Source: Pseudomonadota bacterium
Lineage (GTDB): Bacteria > Pseudomonadota > Gammaproteobacteria > Steroidobacterales > Rariloculaceae
Direction: 5' to 3'
DNA: 8,323 nt
Assembly: GCA_009843005.1 (NCBI GenBank)
Contig: VYEH01000195.1
Span: forward strand, 2,515-10,837
A program made the translations under genes and the position numbers. Shown one piece after another: positions 1 through 5,629 of the stretch. The notes beneath the pieces are model-generated. The model saw nothing but the letters and a program-made list of their open reading frames with translations. It had not been told where the DNA came from and searched no databases. Position 1 is the stretch's first letter. The number at the start of each line of letters is the position of its first letter.

Positions 1-215
1 ATCCCGGCCGGTTCACGCTCTGGCACGTCAAGGACATGGATACCCGGGGCGAAATGGCCGATGTGGGTGACGGCGTCATCGATTTTGCGGCGCTTTTCGG
101 CCGCGCCGACACCGGTGTTCGTTACGCTTTCGTCGAACGCGACGACTCGCCGGATCCGGAATCGACGATCCGGCGCAGTCATGCGGCGTTGGCGCGGATG
201 CTGAATCGGGCGTGA
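1..215 (+). CDS. Sugar phosphate isomerase/epimerase-like protein, C-terminal fragment
   Basis: This is the 3' end of a gene that begins left of the window. The third forward frame (first full codon at 3) is open for 70 codons and ends in TGA at 213-215. The peptide starts PGRFTLWHVKDMD and continues with a DVGDGVIDF motif, then a short helical tail ending ARMLNRA. The pattern 'HVKD...GDG.IDF' is typical of the last beta strands of xylose-isomerase-like TIM-barrel proteins (AP endonuclease family 2 fold), where the His and nearby acidic residues help bind a divalent metal. Members usually isomerise or epimerise sugars, keto-polyols or inositol derivatives; the substrate cannot be told from this fragment. 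It converges with another, larger member of the same superfamily on the opposite strand. The superfamily call is fairly secure; the function is not. Confidence 0.8.
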   Translation, partial: PGRFTLWHVKDMDTRGEMADVGDGVIDFAALFGRADTGVRYAFVERDDSPDPESTIRRSHAALARMLNRA

Positions 216-328
216 TCGCGGAGCGGGGCGCTCTCCCGACGCGCCAGGCAAGGTCGTGACCGCTACGCTATCTCACGCTCACCCGTAAGGCTCATGTACG
301 GTACACGCGCTCAGAGCACCGGCAACGG
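216..328. other. Convergent intergenic region without clear signals
   Basis: This 113-base gap separates two convergent TIM-barrel genes. It holds a short GC hairpin (GAGCG-GGG-CGCTC at 221-233) just after the left gene's stop and an 11-base odd palindrome TGTACGGTACA at 295-305. Neither is followed by a T-run, so no standard intrinsic terminator can be called on either strand. I see no small ORF with a ribosome binding site. Confidence 0.5.
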
Positions 329-1576
329 TCAGGAACGGTACGCTTCACGCCCTACGCCCTGCACGGGGATGCCCTGAGACGCCATCACCTCGTTCTGCAG
401 CGCATACATCGCGGCCGCCGCCTCGTCGATGGCCCTGGTGAACGCGACGGAGCCTTTGAGGATCGGCGCCAGTTCGTCCTTGTCCTGGATCCTGGCGGGC
501 GGGTACTCGTGCTCGACCACCAGGTAGGTTTCGGCCGGGTCGATATCGAGCAACTCGCGGGCCGCCAACTGGTGATCGAGCCAGTCGACGGTGCGGTTCT
601 GCAGGTACGCCAGCGGGTCGTGGCGCGCGGTGCCGGGCAGTTCGTGCTCGCACAGGGTAACCTGCTTCTTCCAGGCGTTGAGCTGGTCCGCCGGGTTGTC
701 CGACGGGGCGTCGCCTTTCCAGTCGCCGCGTTGCATCGTCTGCCCGCCGTAACCCCATGCCGACACGCCCCGTGAATCGACCACCTGTCCCTTCACGTGA
801 AAGGCGTCGATCAGAAAATCGTAGCCCTCGTCCTTCAGGTACTGGAACATCGAACGCGTATCCTGCCCCATCAGGACGGAGTGGGACGGATCGTAGTGAA
901 TCCGGAACTGGTCGCCCACGCCGTGTTTCTCGCAGATGCGGTGCAGCGCGATCCAGGGCCCCGGCGCGTAGGCGATGTTGTTGTGCCAGCGGTCCAGGGG
1001 CGTCCATCCCGGCATCGGACACTGTTCCACGCGATAGGTCAGCCCCCGCGCCTTCGCCTCCTTCAGCAGCGGGATGAAGACCTGCTCGAACATCTCCAGA
1101 TTTGGGTCCATCTCCAGGTCGTAGTTGCGGCCGACAAATCCGCACACCGCGTCGGTTTCCAGCAGCACGGCCGCATCGAATACGCGCAACATGAATTCGT
1201 GCTTGACGCGGCGGGCTTCGCCGTCGGCGACCAGCATGTTGTCGAAATAGGCCAGGTCTGACAGCCCGACGCCGGTCTCCTTCATCGCCGCCTTGACGCG
1301 TGCGGCTCGTTTCTCGTCGAAAGGCTCCCGCAGATCCAGCGTGTTGGCGACCGGGTCCAGCATGGCCTCGGCCGGGACATCGCTGACGCTGGGATGGAGC
1401 GCGGTCGACAACTCGATGTAGGGCGACCCGATATCCCTGGAGAACTCAAGCCACTCCTCGATCGCCAGGTCCGGGTCGGGATCGCGCTTTTCACGGGGCG
1501 TCAGTTCCTGCAGTGCCGCTGTCAGTACGCTTATCTTCATCGGTTTCGGTTCGAAACCCGCTACAGGCTTGGCCAT
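329..1576 (-). CDS. Sugar phosphate isomerase/epimerase-like TIM-barrel protein, large form
   Basis: This 415-residue protein appears to be a xylose-isomerase-like TIM-barrel (AP endonuclease 2 fold) enzyme, probably cytoplasmic and metal-dependent since no signal peptide is visible. Candidate metal ligands fall where the family places them at strand ends: E184 (YRVEQCP), D229 and H232 (HYDPSHSVLMG), H260 (DAFHVKGQ) and E355 (LVVEHEYPP). The family usually spans about 260-300 residues. The extra length here is mainly a stretch at about 264-345, rich in Trp, Gly and Asp, between the last two ligand strands, plus a C-terminal helix. The ATG at 1574-1576 is supported by AAGGAGA seven bases upstream. 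Met13 (MKISVL) resembles the usual family N-terminus and is a less well supported start. It lies 78 bp downstream of znuB on the same strand, so readthrough from the zinc operon is possible. The substrate is unknown; sugar, polyol or inositol catabolism is an inference. Confidence 0.82.
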   Translation of the reverse strand: MAKPVAGFEPKPMKISVLTAALQELTPREKRDPDPDLAIEEWLEFSRDIGSPYIELSTALHPSVSDVPAEAMLDPVANTLDLREPFDEKRAARVKAAMKETGVGLSDLAYFDNMLVADGEARRVKHEFMLRVFDAAVLLETDAVCGFVGRNYDLEMDPNLEMFEQVFIPLLKEAKARGLTYRVEQCPMPGWTPLDRWHNNIAYAPGPWIALHRICEKHGVGDQFRIHYDPSHSVLMGQDTRSMFQYLKDEGYDFLIDAFHVKGQVVDSRGVSAWGYGGQTMQRGDWKGDAPSDNPADQLNAWKKQVTLCEHELPGTARHDPLAYLQNRTVDWLDHQLAARELLDIDPAETYLVVEHEYPPARIQDKDELAPILKGSVAFTRAIDEAAAAMYALQNEVMASQGIPVQGVGREAYRS

Positions 1577-1654
1577 TGGATGTCTCCTTGTGTATTGATC
1601 GGGGTATTGAATGCGAAACCTGGCTGAATCCTTTCCAGAATAAGGCAGGCCCTC
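1577..1654. other. Gap between znuB and the TIM-barrel gene
   Basis: This 78-base spacer holds the AAGGAGA ribosome binding site of the downstream TIM-barrel gene (read on the - strand, about 1584-1590). I find no convincing hairpin plus T-run after the znuB stop, so a transcriptional break between the two genes is not shown. A weak CCTT/AAGG repeat at about 1632-1646 has too short a stem to count as a terminator. Confidence 0.4.
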
Positions 1655-2458
1655 TCAGCGATCATCTCCCGTCGATCGGGACAAGCGTATTCTCGTTACC
1701 AGGAATAACGCCAGCGCGACCACCACGATCGAGGGACCTGACGGGGAATCGAAATTGGCCGATGCGAACAGTCCCCCGGCGACAGCGACGATGCCCGCGC
1801 CGGCCGCGCCCAATGCCATGCGCTCCGGGCTGGTTGCGAATCGGCGCGCCGTCGCTGCCGGTATGATCAGCAACGCAACGATCAGCAATACACCGACGAC
1901 CTTGATGGCTGCGGCGATGACGCCGGCCAGGAAGATTCCGAAAACGAGCCGCGCGCGCTCCGGGTTCATGCCGGCGACCTTGGCGAGATCGGGACTCACG
2001 GTAGCCGCCAGCAGCGGACGCCAGATCAGCCGCAAGACGCCCAGCGCGAGTGCGCCGCCGATCCAGATCAGCGCCAGGTCGGTGCGCGATACCGCGAGAA
2101 TGTCCCCGAAGAGTAGCGCCTGCAGGTCCATGCGCATGTTGGGAAAGAAGGAGAGGGTCACCAGGCCGACGGCCAGGCCGCCGTGGGCCAGAAGACCCAG
2201 CAGCGTGTCGGTGGGGAGCGTGTCGCGGCGTTCGAGATAGAACATCGCCAGCACGACCACGGAGGCAACGGCGAATATGCCGATGGTCAGGTCGAAGTCC
2301 AGGAGGATCGCAAGCGCCACGCCGAGCAGTGCGGAGTGCGAGATGGTTTCGCCGAAGTAGGCGAGTCGCCGCCACACGATGAAACAGCCGGCGGGACCGG
2401 TCACCAGCGCCAGGCCGATGCCGGCCAGCAGGGCGCGAACGAGAAAATCGTCGAACAT
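1655..2458 (-). CDS. znuB: Zinc ABC transporter permease ZnuB
   Basis: This 267-residue, very hydrophobic protein is the inner-membrane permease of a ZnuABC high-affinity zinc importer (ABC-3 / metal-type family). It should dimerise to form the channel through which Zn(II) released by ZnuA is moved, driven by ZnuC. The family shows in the N-terminal segment GPAGCFIVWRRLAYFGETIS followed by HSALLGVALA, in the central GLLAHGGLAVGL and DLQALLFGDIL stretches, and in the late KVVGVLLIVALLIIPAA helix. Seven or more membrane segments are plausible. The length fits the family (E. coli ZnuB is 261 aa). The ATG at 2456-2458 follows the znuC stop after only 3 bp, so the two are almost certainly co-transcribed and perhaps translationally coupled. 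The ribosome binding site is weak (GGGG), which fits coupling. The C-terminus is short and basic (RIRLSRSTGDDR). Mn(II) or Fe(II) transport is the main alternative, but the Zur-like operator and the ZnuA motifs favour zinc. Confidence 0.93.
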   Translation of the reverse strand: MFDDFLVRALLAGIGLALVTGPAGCFIVWRRLAYFGETISHSALLGVALAILLDFDLTIGIFAVASVVVLAMFYLERRDTLPTDTLLGLLAHGGLAVGLVTLSFFPNMRMDLQALLFGDILAVSRTDLALIWIGGALALGVLRLIWRPLLAATVSPDLAKVAGMNPERARLVFGIFLAGVIAAAIKVVGVLLIVALLIIPAATARRFATSPERMALGAAGAGIVAVAGGLFASANFDSPSGPSIVVVALALFLVTRIRLSRSTGDDR

Positions 2459-2461
2459 GGC

Positions 2462-3133
2462 TCAGTGCCCCGAACCGTGGTGATGGTTCCGGGTACCGGT
2501 ACTGTCAGCGGCTCCGGCCGGGAGGCCAGGGTCATGTTCGTGAGGCACCAGTACGATGACATCGTCGGCCCTGGACACCGCGTCCTTGACATCGTGGGAA
2601 ATCATCAATACGCCACAGCCCAGATTCTGGCGGATGCCGTCCACGAGTTCTTCCAGCAGTTCCGCGCCGGCCATGTCCACACCCTGGGCGGGTTCGTCCA
2701 GCACGAGCAGGTTGGGCCGGTCGATCAGCGCCCGGGCCAGCAGCAGACGTTGAAACTCGCCTCCCGATAACGTGGTGACCAGCGGGTCCCCGAGACGTTC
2801 CAGTCCCACGGCGGAGAGGGCGGCGTCGACCTTACGGGCCGGGTATTTTCCGGTGAGCGTCATCAGGCGCCTCAGCGTCAGGGGCAGCGTATGGCCCAGC
2901 GTGAGCCGTTGCGGCACATAGCCGACTCTCAGCGACGGTGCGCATTCGACTGTGCCCTCGGTAAGATCGATGAGCCCGAGCACCGCCTTGACGCAGGTCG
3001 TCTTTCCGGCGCCGTTCGCGCCGATCACGCACACCAGTTCGCCCCGGTGCACGGTCAGGTCGACATGCCGGATGATCCAGCGTTCACCGCGCTTGATGCC
3101 GATGTCGCTGGCGACGAGGAGAGGATCAGACAG
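2462..3133 (-). CDS. znuC: Zinc ABC transporter ATP-binding protein ZnuC (probable CTG start)
   Basis: This is the cytoplasmic ATPase of the zinc importer. Taking a CTG start at 3131-3133 gives 223 residues with Walker A GANGAGKT (38-45), Q-loop GYVPQ (Q75), signature LSGGE (122-126), Walker B LLVLDEP (142-148) and the switch histidine in MISHD (H180). The N-terminal strand LLVASDIGIKRGERW lies in frame before the first standard start codon (GTG at 3050-3052), yet no ATG, GTG or TTG occurs between that GTG and an in-frame TAG at 3164-3166. CTG at 3133 puts the N-terminus where family members normally begin and has GGAG (3143-3146) nine bases upstream. Starting at the GTG would give 196 aa and lose the first strand. 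The C-terminal region is short: the segment usually following 'D.VL.LN' (HHICCSG...PE in E. coli) is missing, and the protein ends in a His-rich tail (NHHHGSGH). E. coli ZnuC is 251 aa. It runs into znuB with a 3-bp gap. Confidence 0.9.
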   Translation of the reverse strand: MSDPLLVASDIGIKRGERWIIRHVDLTVHRGELVCVIGANGAGKTTCVKAVLGLIDLTEGTVECAPSLRVGYVPQRLTLGHTLPLTLRRLMTLTGKYPARKVDAALSAVGLERLGDPLVTTLSGGEFQRLLLARALIDRPNLLVLDEPAQGVDMAGAELLEELVDGIRQNLGCGVLMISHDVKDAVSRADDVIVLVPHEHDPGLPAGAADSTGTRNHHHGSGH

Positions 3134-3142
3134 CGTAGGGCG

Positions 3143-3146
3143 CTCC
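3143..3146 (-). promoter_or_regulatory. Ribosome binding site supporting the znuC CTG start
   Basis: Read on the - strand, GGCGGAG ends nine bases before the CTG codon at 3131-3133. No other candidate start codon in this frame has a Shine-Dalgarno match at usable spacing ahead of the conserved N-terminal strand. This is the main sequence evidence, apart from homology, for a CTG start. Confidence 0.5.
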
Positions 3147-3254
3147 GCCGGAAAATCGCTAGTCTATGGTGGCGAAGGTCCGGCCGCAACGACACCGCAT
3201 CAAGGCAGTGGGCGGTAAGCGCCGGGGTATGGAAGTGCCTCGGCGCCGTGCGGT

Positions 3255-3275
3255 AAATGTTATATTTACACATTT
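3255..3275. promoter_or_regulatory. Zur-box-like operator in the divergent znuCB/znuA promoter region
   Basis: The 21-base element AAATGTTATATTTACACATTT has perfect 6-base outer arms (AAATGT / ACATTT) around an AT-rich core and stands out in GC-rich surroundings. It closely resembles the gammaproteobacterial Zur consensus (GAAATGTTATA-N-TATAACATTTC), the left half especially. It lies about 120 bases upstream of the znuC start and 38 bases upstream of the preferred znuA start, so one site could repress both transcripts when zinc is plentiful. The core itself holds -10-like hexamers in both directions: TATATT at 3261-3266 for znuA and TATAAC on the - strand at 3259-3264 for znuCB. A bound repressor would block polymerase. 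The -35 elements are weak. No zur gene is present in the window. Confidence 0.75.
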
Positions 3276-3312
3276 GGCCCGGGCAAACGGCGTTGCGGGC
3301 CGGAGTAGCTGG

Positions 3313-4329
3313 ATGACCATCACGACCGACGGGTTCGCCGGTTCGGATTCGACTGGAATCGATGCGCGCTGCCGTATGCGGGCAGCGGGCCGGTGCGCGC
3401 GTCGAACGATACGGGCGGTTGCCTGCCTGGCCGCGGCGTGCCTGGCCACAGTCGCGGCCGATGCGGAAGTTCGGGTCGTTGCATCGATCAAGCCGGTGCA
3501 TTCGCTGGTGGCCGCGGTCATGGCCGGCGCGGGTTCGCCCGAGCTCATCATCACGGGCACGACCTCACCGCATGCCTTCAGCCTCCGTCCATCGGACGCG
3601 CGCAATATCCAGAACGCGCAGGTCATCTTCATGGTGGGAGATGCTCTGGAGACGTCGCTCGCCGGTTCCATCGAAACATTGGGCCGCGATGCCCGGGTGG
3701 TCAGGCTGTTCGAGATCGACGGCCTGGTGCGCCTGCCGTTGCGCGAGGGTGTGACCTTCGAGGGGCACGATCACGAGGGGGAGGGCGACCACGAAGTGCG
3801 TGAGGGTGAGTCGCTGGACATGCACATCTGGCTGGATCCGGTCAACGCCCGAACCATGGTTCGGGCCATTGCCGATGCGCTGTCCGCGGAGGATGCCGTC
3901 AATGCCGCAACGTATGCGGCGAACGCCGATGTGGAAACAGGCCGGCTGGACGCGCTGCTCGATCGGATCGACGCGGATGTCCGCGGCGTACGGGGCCGGC
4001 CGTTCATCGTCCTTCACGACGCCTTCCATTACTTCGAGAATCGCTTCGGCCTGATCGCAGCCGGGGCCGTCCGGGTCTCGCCGGACCGCCCGCCCGGCGT
4101 GCGGCGAATTACGGCACTGCGCGAACTGGTGAGCGACCTTGAGGTCGTCTGCGTGCTGGCCGAGCCCCAGTTCGAATCCCGCCTCGCCAACGTGATCACC
4201 GAAGGAACTTCGGCGCGTCTGGGAACCGTGGATCCGCTGGGTGCGGCGCTCGACAGCGGCGCCGATCTTTATTTCACGCTGCTGAACGACATGGCCACGT
4301 CGTTCAGGGATTGCCTTGCGGAACGTTAG
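3313..4329 (+). CDS. znuA: Periplasmic zinc-binding protein ZnuA
   Basis: This is the periplasmic solute-binding protein of the zinc importer, 338 residues from the chosen start. Cluster A-I features are clear: IKPVHSLVAAVM near the mature N-terminus; Zn ligand H87 in TTSPHAFSLRPSD; a short acidic His-rich loop at about 152-160 (HDHEGEGDH); H171 in DMHIWLDP; H235 in VLHDAFHYFE; and TVDPLG near the end. C280 (VVCVLAEPQF) and C334 (FRDCLAER) match the disulfide pair of E. coli ZnuA. A signal peptide is evident: a basic stretch (RCARRTIR), a hydrophobic Ala-rich core and a cleavage site at about ADA|EV. The ATG at 3313 has GGAG seven bases upstream. The ATG at 3376 would give a more usual 30-residue signal peptide but lacks a good ribosome binding site. 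The frame is open upstream to 3166, but that start lies before the Zur-like operator and is unlikely. The gene is divergent from znuCB. Confidence 0.94.
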   Translation: MTITTDGFAGSDSTGIDARCRMRAAGRCARRTIRAVACLAAACLATVAADAEVRVVASIKPVHSLVAAVMAGAGSPELIITGTTSPHAFSLRPSDARNIQNAQVIFMVGDALETSLAGSIETLGRDARVVRLFEIDGLVRLPLREGVTFEGHDHEGEGDHEVREGESLDMHIWLDPVNARTMVRAIADALSAEDAVNAATYAANADVETGRLDALLDRIDADVRGVRGRPFIVLHDAFHYFENRFGLIAAGAVRVSPDRPPGVRRITALRELVSDLEVVCVLAEPQFESRLANVITEGTSARLGTVDPLGAALDSGADLYFTLLNDMATSFRDCLAER

Positions 4330-4332
4330 CCG

Positions 4333-5484
4333 CTAGTCCGCGGCGGCCCCAATGGCGGCAAGGTCCGCCTTCAATCGGTGAACCCGTTCTTCCAGTTCCC
4401 GGATGGCGGCGACGGTCTCCCTTGCGCCCTTCTCGCCCACAAAGAAGAAGTGGTTGCCGCCGATATCGATGGCCAGTTGCGAGTACGCGTCCCGCGCCAG
4501 ATCCCTGAGTTTGTCGAATCGATCTTCGGGCAGGTTTCTTGTTTGCCGCTCCCCGCCCGCATAACCGAAAAACAGGGTATTGGAGTTGATGTATCCCCAG
4601 GTAGCCCGGTCCATGACCGCATGCCGCGGGTCGTCCTGGCCCGGTACGATCATGGCAACGAGCGGATAGTCGAGCGCATAGAACTTCGTGTCCTGCATGT
4701 CGGCCCAGTGGTCCCGGTAGATGGTGTGCAGTTGCTCGTCATAGCGAAGTCCGCTACCCAGTAACTGCACGGGCCAGTGGCCGATGTAGTGCGAGTTCAG
4801 GACTTCGGCGGGAATGATTTCCGATCGGCCATTCTCTCTGGCATTGGCGGCCAGGGCACTGACCGCGGCGGCGGCGCCGTCGGGACGCAGCCCGAGCCCG
4901 CTCTCGTGCATCGCGACCCGTGCGTTCATGTTGACGGCGTTGGGCAGGGGCGGCGTTGCAGCCAGCGCTACGTGGAAGTCCAGGTCGATCCCCAGTTCCG
5001 CGGCCGCTTCGGCGAAGGGCTGCACGCTCTTGCCGCCCATGCTCCACACCGCGACGATGACGGGGCCGGTCAGTCCCTGTTCTTCCATCACGGCCTTCGT
5101 GATTTCAGCGGAGCCGTAACCCCAGGCCCTGACGGTCATGTCCGGGTGGGCATCGTCGAAGGCGCCGTCGTCGGTGAGCACGGGATAGGAAATCCCCAGG
5201 AAGTTGTAGCCTTCCCGATTGAGCCAATAGGCGAGAAAGTCTTCTTCCAATCCGCCTTCGTGCCCGCCGTAGGCGATGCGGGCAAGACTGCGGGCTCCGG
5301 GAATGAATACCACCAGGGGGGCGTCCCTTTCGGCAGCGATGAACTTCGCGATGAACGGATAACCCGCACCCATCCGGACTTCTTCGCCGTCCCACAGGTT
5401 GGCGGCATCCGCCGTTTGCAACAATGCCAAGAAGAAGACGCCGGGCAGAAAACGCCTGAGACTCGCTACAAATCGTCCGTTCAT
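4333..5484 (-). CDS. Exported alpha/beta-hydrolase-fold protein of unknown substrate
   Basis: This 383-residue protein looks like a secreted alpha/beta hydrolase. An N-terminal Sec signal peptide is visible: basic RFVASLRR, then a hydrophobic core FLPGVFFLALLQ, with likely cleavage near A27 (TADA|AN). An early VVFIPGARS segment (58-66) fits the oxyanion-hole strand. The nucleophile elbow is VWSMGG with S148, an atypical form because the residue two before the Ser is Val instead of Gly. D284 or D285 (VPGQDDPRH) and H345 (GGNHFFF) sit in the right order and spacing for the acid and base. The C-terminus (about 351-378) is a charged, probably coiled helix. I do not recognise a named family; esterase, lipase-like or peptidase activity are all possible. 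It converges tail to tail with znuA (3-bp gap) and its start is divergent from the ThDP enzyme gene, 145 bp away. The Shine-Dalgarno is weak (GGGG). Confidence 0.72.
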   Translation of the reverse strand: MNGRFVASLRRFLPGVFFLALLQTADAANLWDGEEVRMGAGYPFIAKFIAAERDAPLVVFIPGARSLARIAYGGHEGGLEEDFLAYWLNREGYNFLGISYPVLTDDGAFDDAHPDMTVRAWGYGSAEITKAVMEEQGLTGPVIVAVWSMGGKSVQPFAEAAAELGIDLDFHVALAATPPLPNAVNMNARVAMHESGLGLRPDGAAAAVSALAANARENGRSEIIPAEVLNSHYIGHWPVQLLGSGLRYDEQLHTIYRDHWADMQDTKFYALDYPLVAMIVPGQDDPRHAVMDRATWGYINSNTLFFGYAGGERQTRNLPEDRFDKLRDLARDAYSQLAIDIGGNHFFFVGEKGARETVAAIRELEERVHRLKADLAAIGAAAD

Positions 5485-5629
5485 GAGTCTTGCCCCGAAT
5501 CGTACCCGAGGCGCGAAGCTTGCAGTCCGCGCCCCGCGTGCGTCAAATCATCGAACCACTGCTGCATCCCCTGGCGTATTGGGAGTAGTATTGGTGCGTC
5601 GTGAACGAGTCTGCAGAGGGGAACGGACC
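5485..5629. promoter_or_regulatory. Divergent promoter region of the hydrolase and ThDP-cytochrome genes
   Basis: These 145 bases lie between two divergent starts and should hold promoters for both. A 6-bp inverted repeat GGCGCG / CGCGCC (5510-5533, 12-base loop) is visible near the hydrolase side. On the ThDP side a -10-like TAGTAT occurs at 5585-5590, but no good -35 precedes it. The ribosome binding site GAGGGGA (5616-5622) lies seven bases before the ATG at 5630. No known regulator site is recognised. Confidence 0.4.

Noticed and set aside
221..233. GC hairpin after the left-edge gene as an intrinsic terminator
   Set aside because: The stem is only 5 bp with a 3-base loop and no T-run follows.
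295..305. TGTACGGTACA palindrome as a regulator binding site
   Set aside because: It is only 11 bases, lies between convergent genes away from any start, and matches no operator I recognise.
2401..2592. A frameshifted reading of the znuC 3' end that might restore a normal C-terminus
   Set aside because: The shifted frame (WCLTNMTLASRPEPL) has only a vague likeness to the family's CCSG.PE segment and then diverges, while the original frame ends in a His-rich tail typical of ZnuC, three bases before znuB.
3166..3312. Upstream extension of znuA to an ATG at 3166
   Set aside because: The added 49 residues are basic and unlike a signal peptide, the start lies before the Zur-like operator and promoter elements, and the ATG at 3313 has a proper ribosome binding site.
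5399..5629. Upstream extension of the ThDP enzyme frame to 5399
   Set aside because: It overlaps the start of the divergent hydrolase gene and would bury the twin-arginine signal inside the protein; the ATG at 5630 has a good ribosome binding site and places the signal at the N-terminus.
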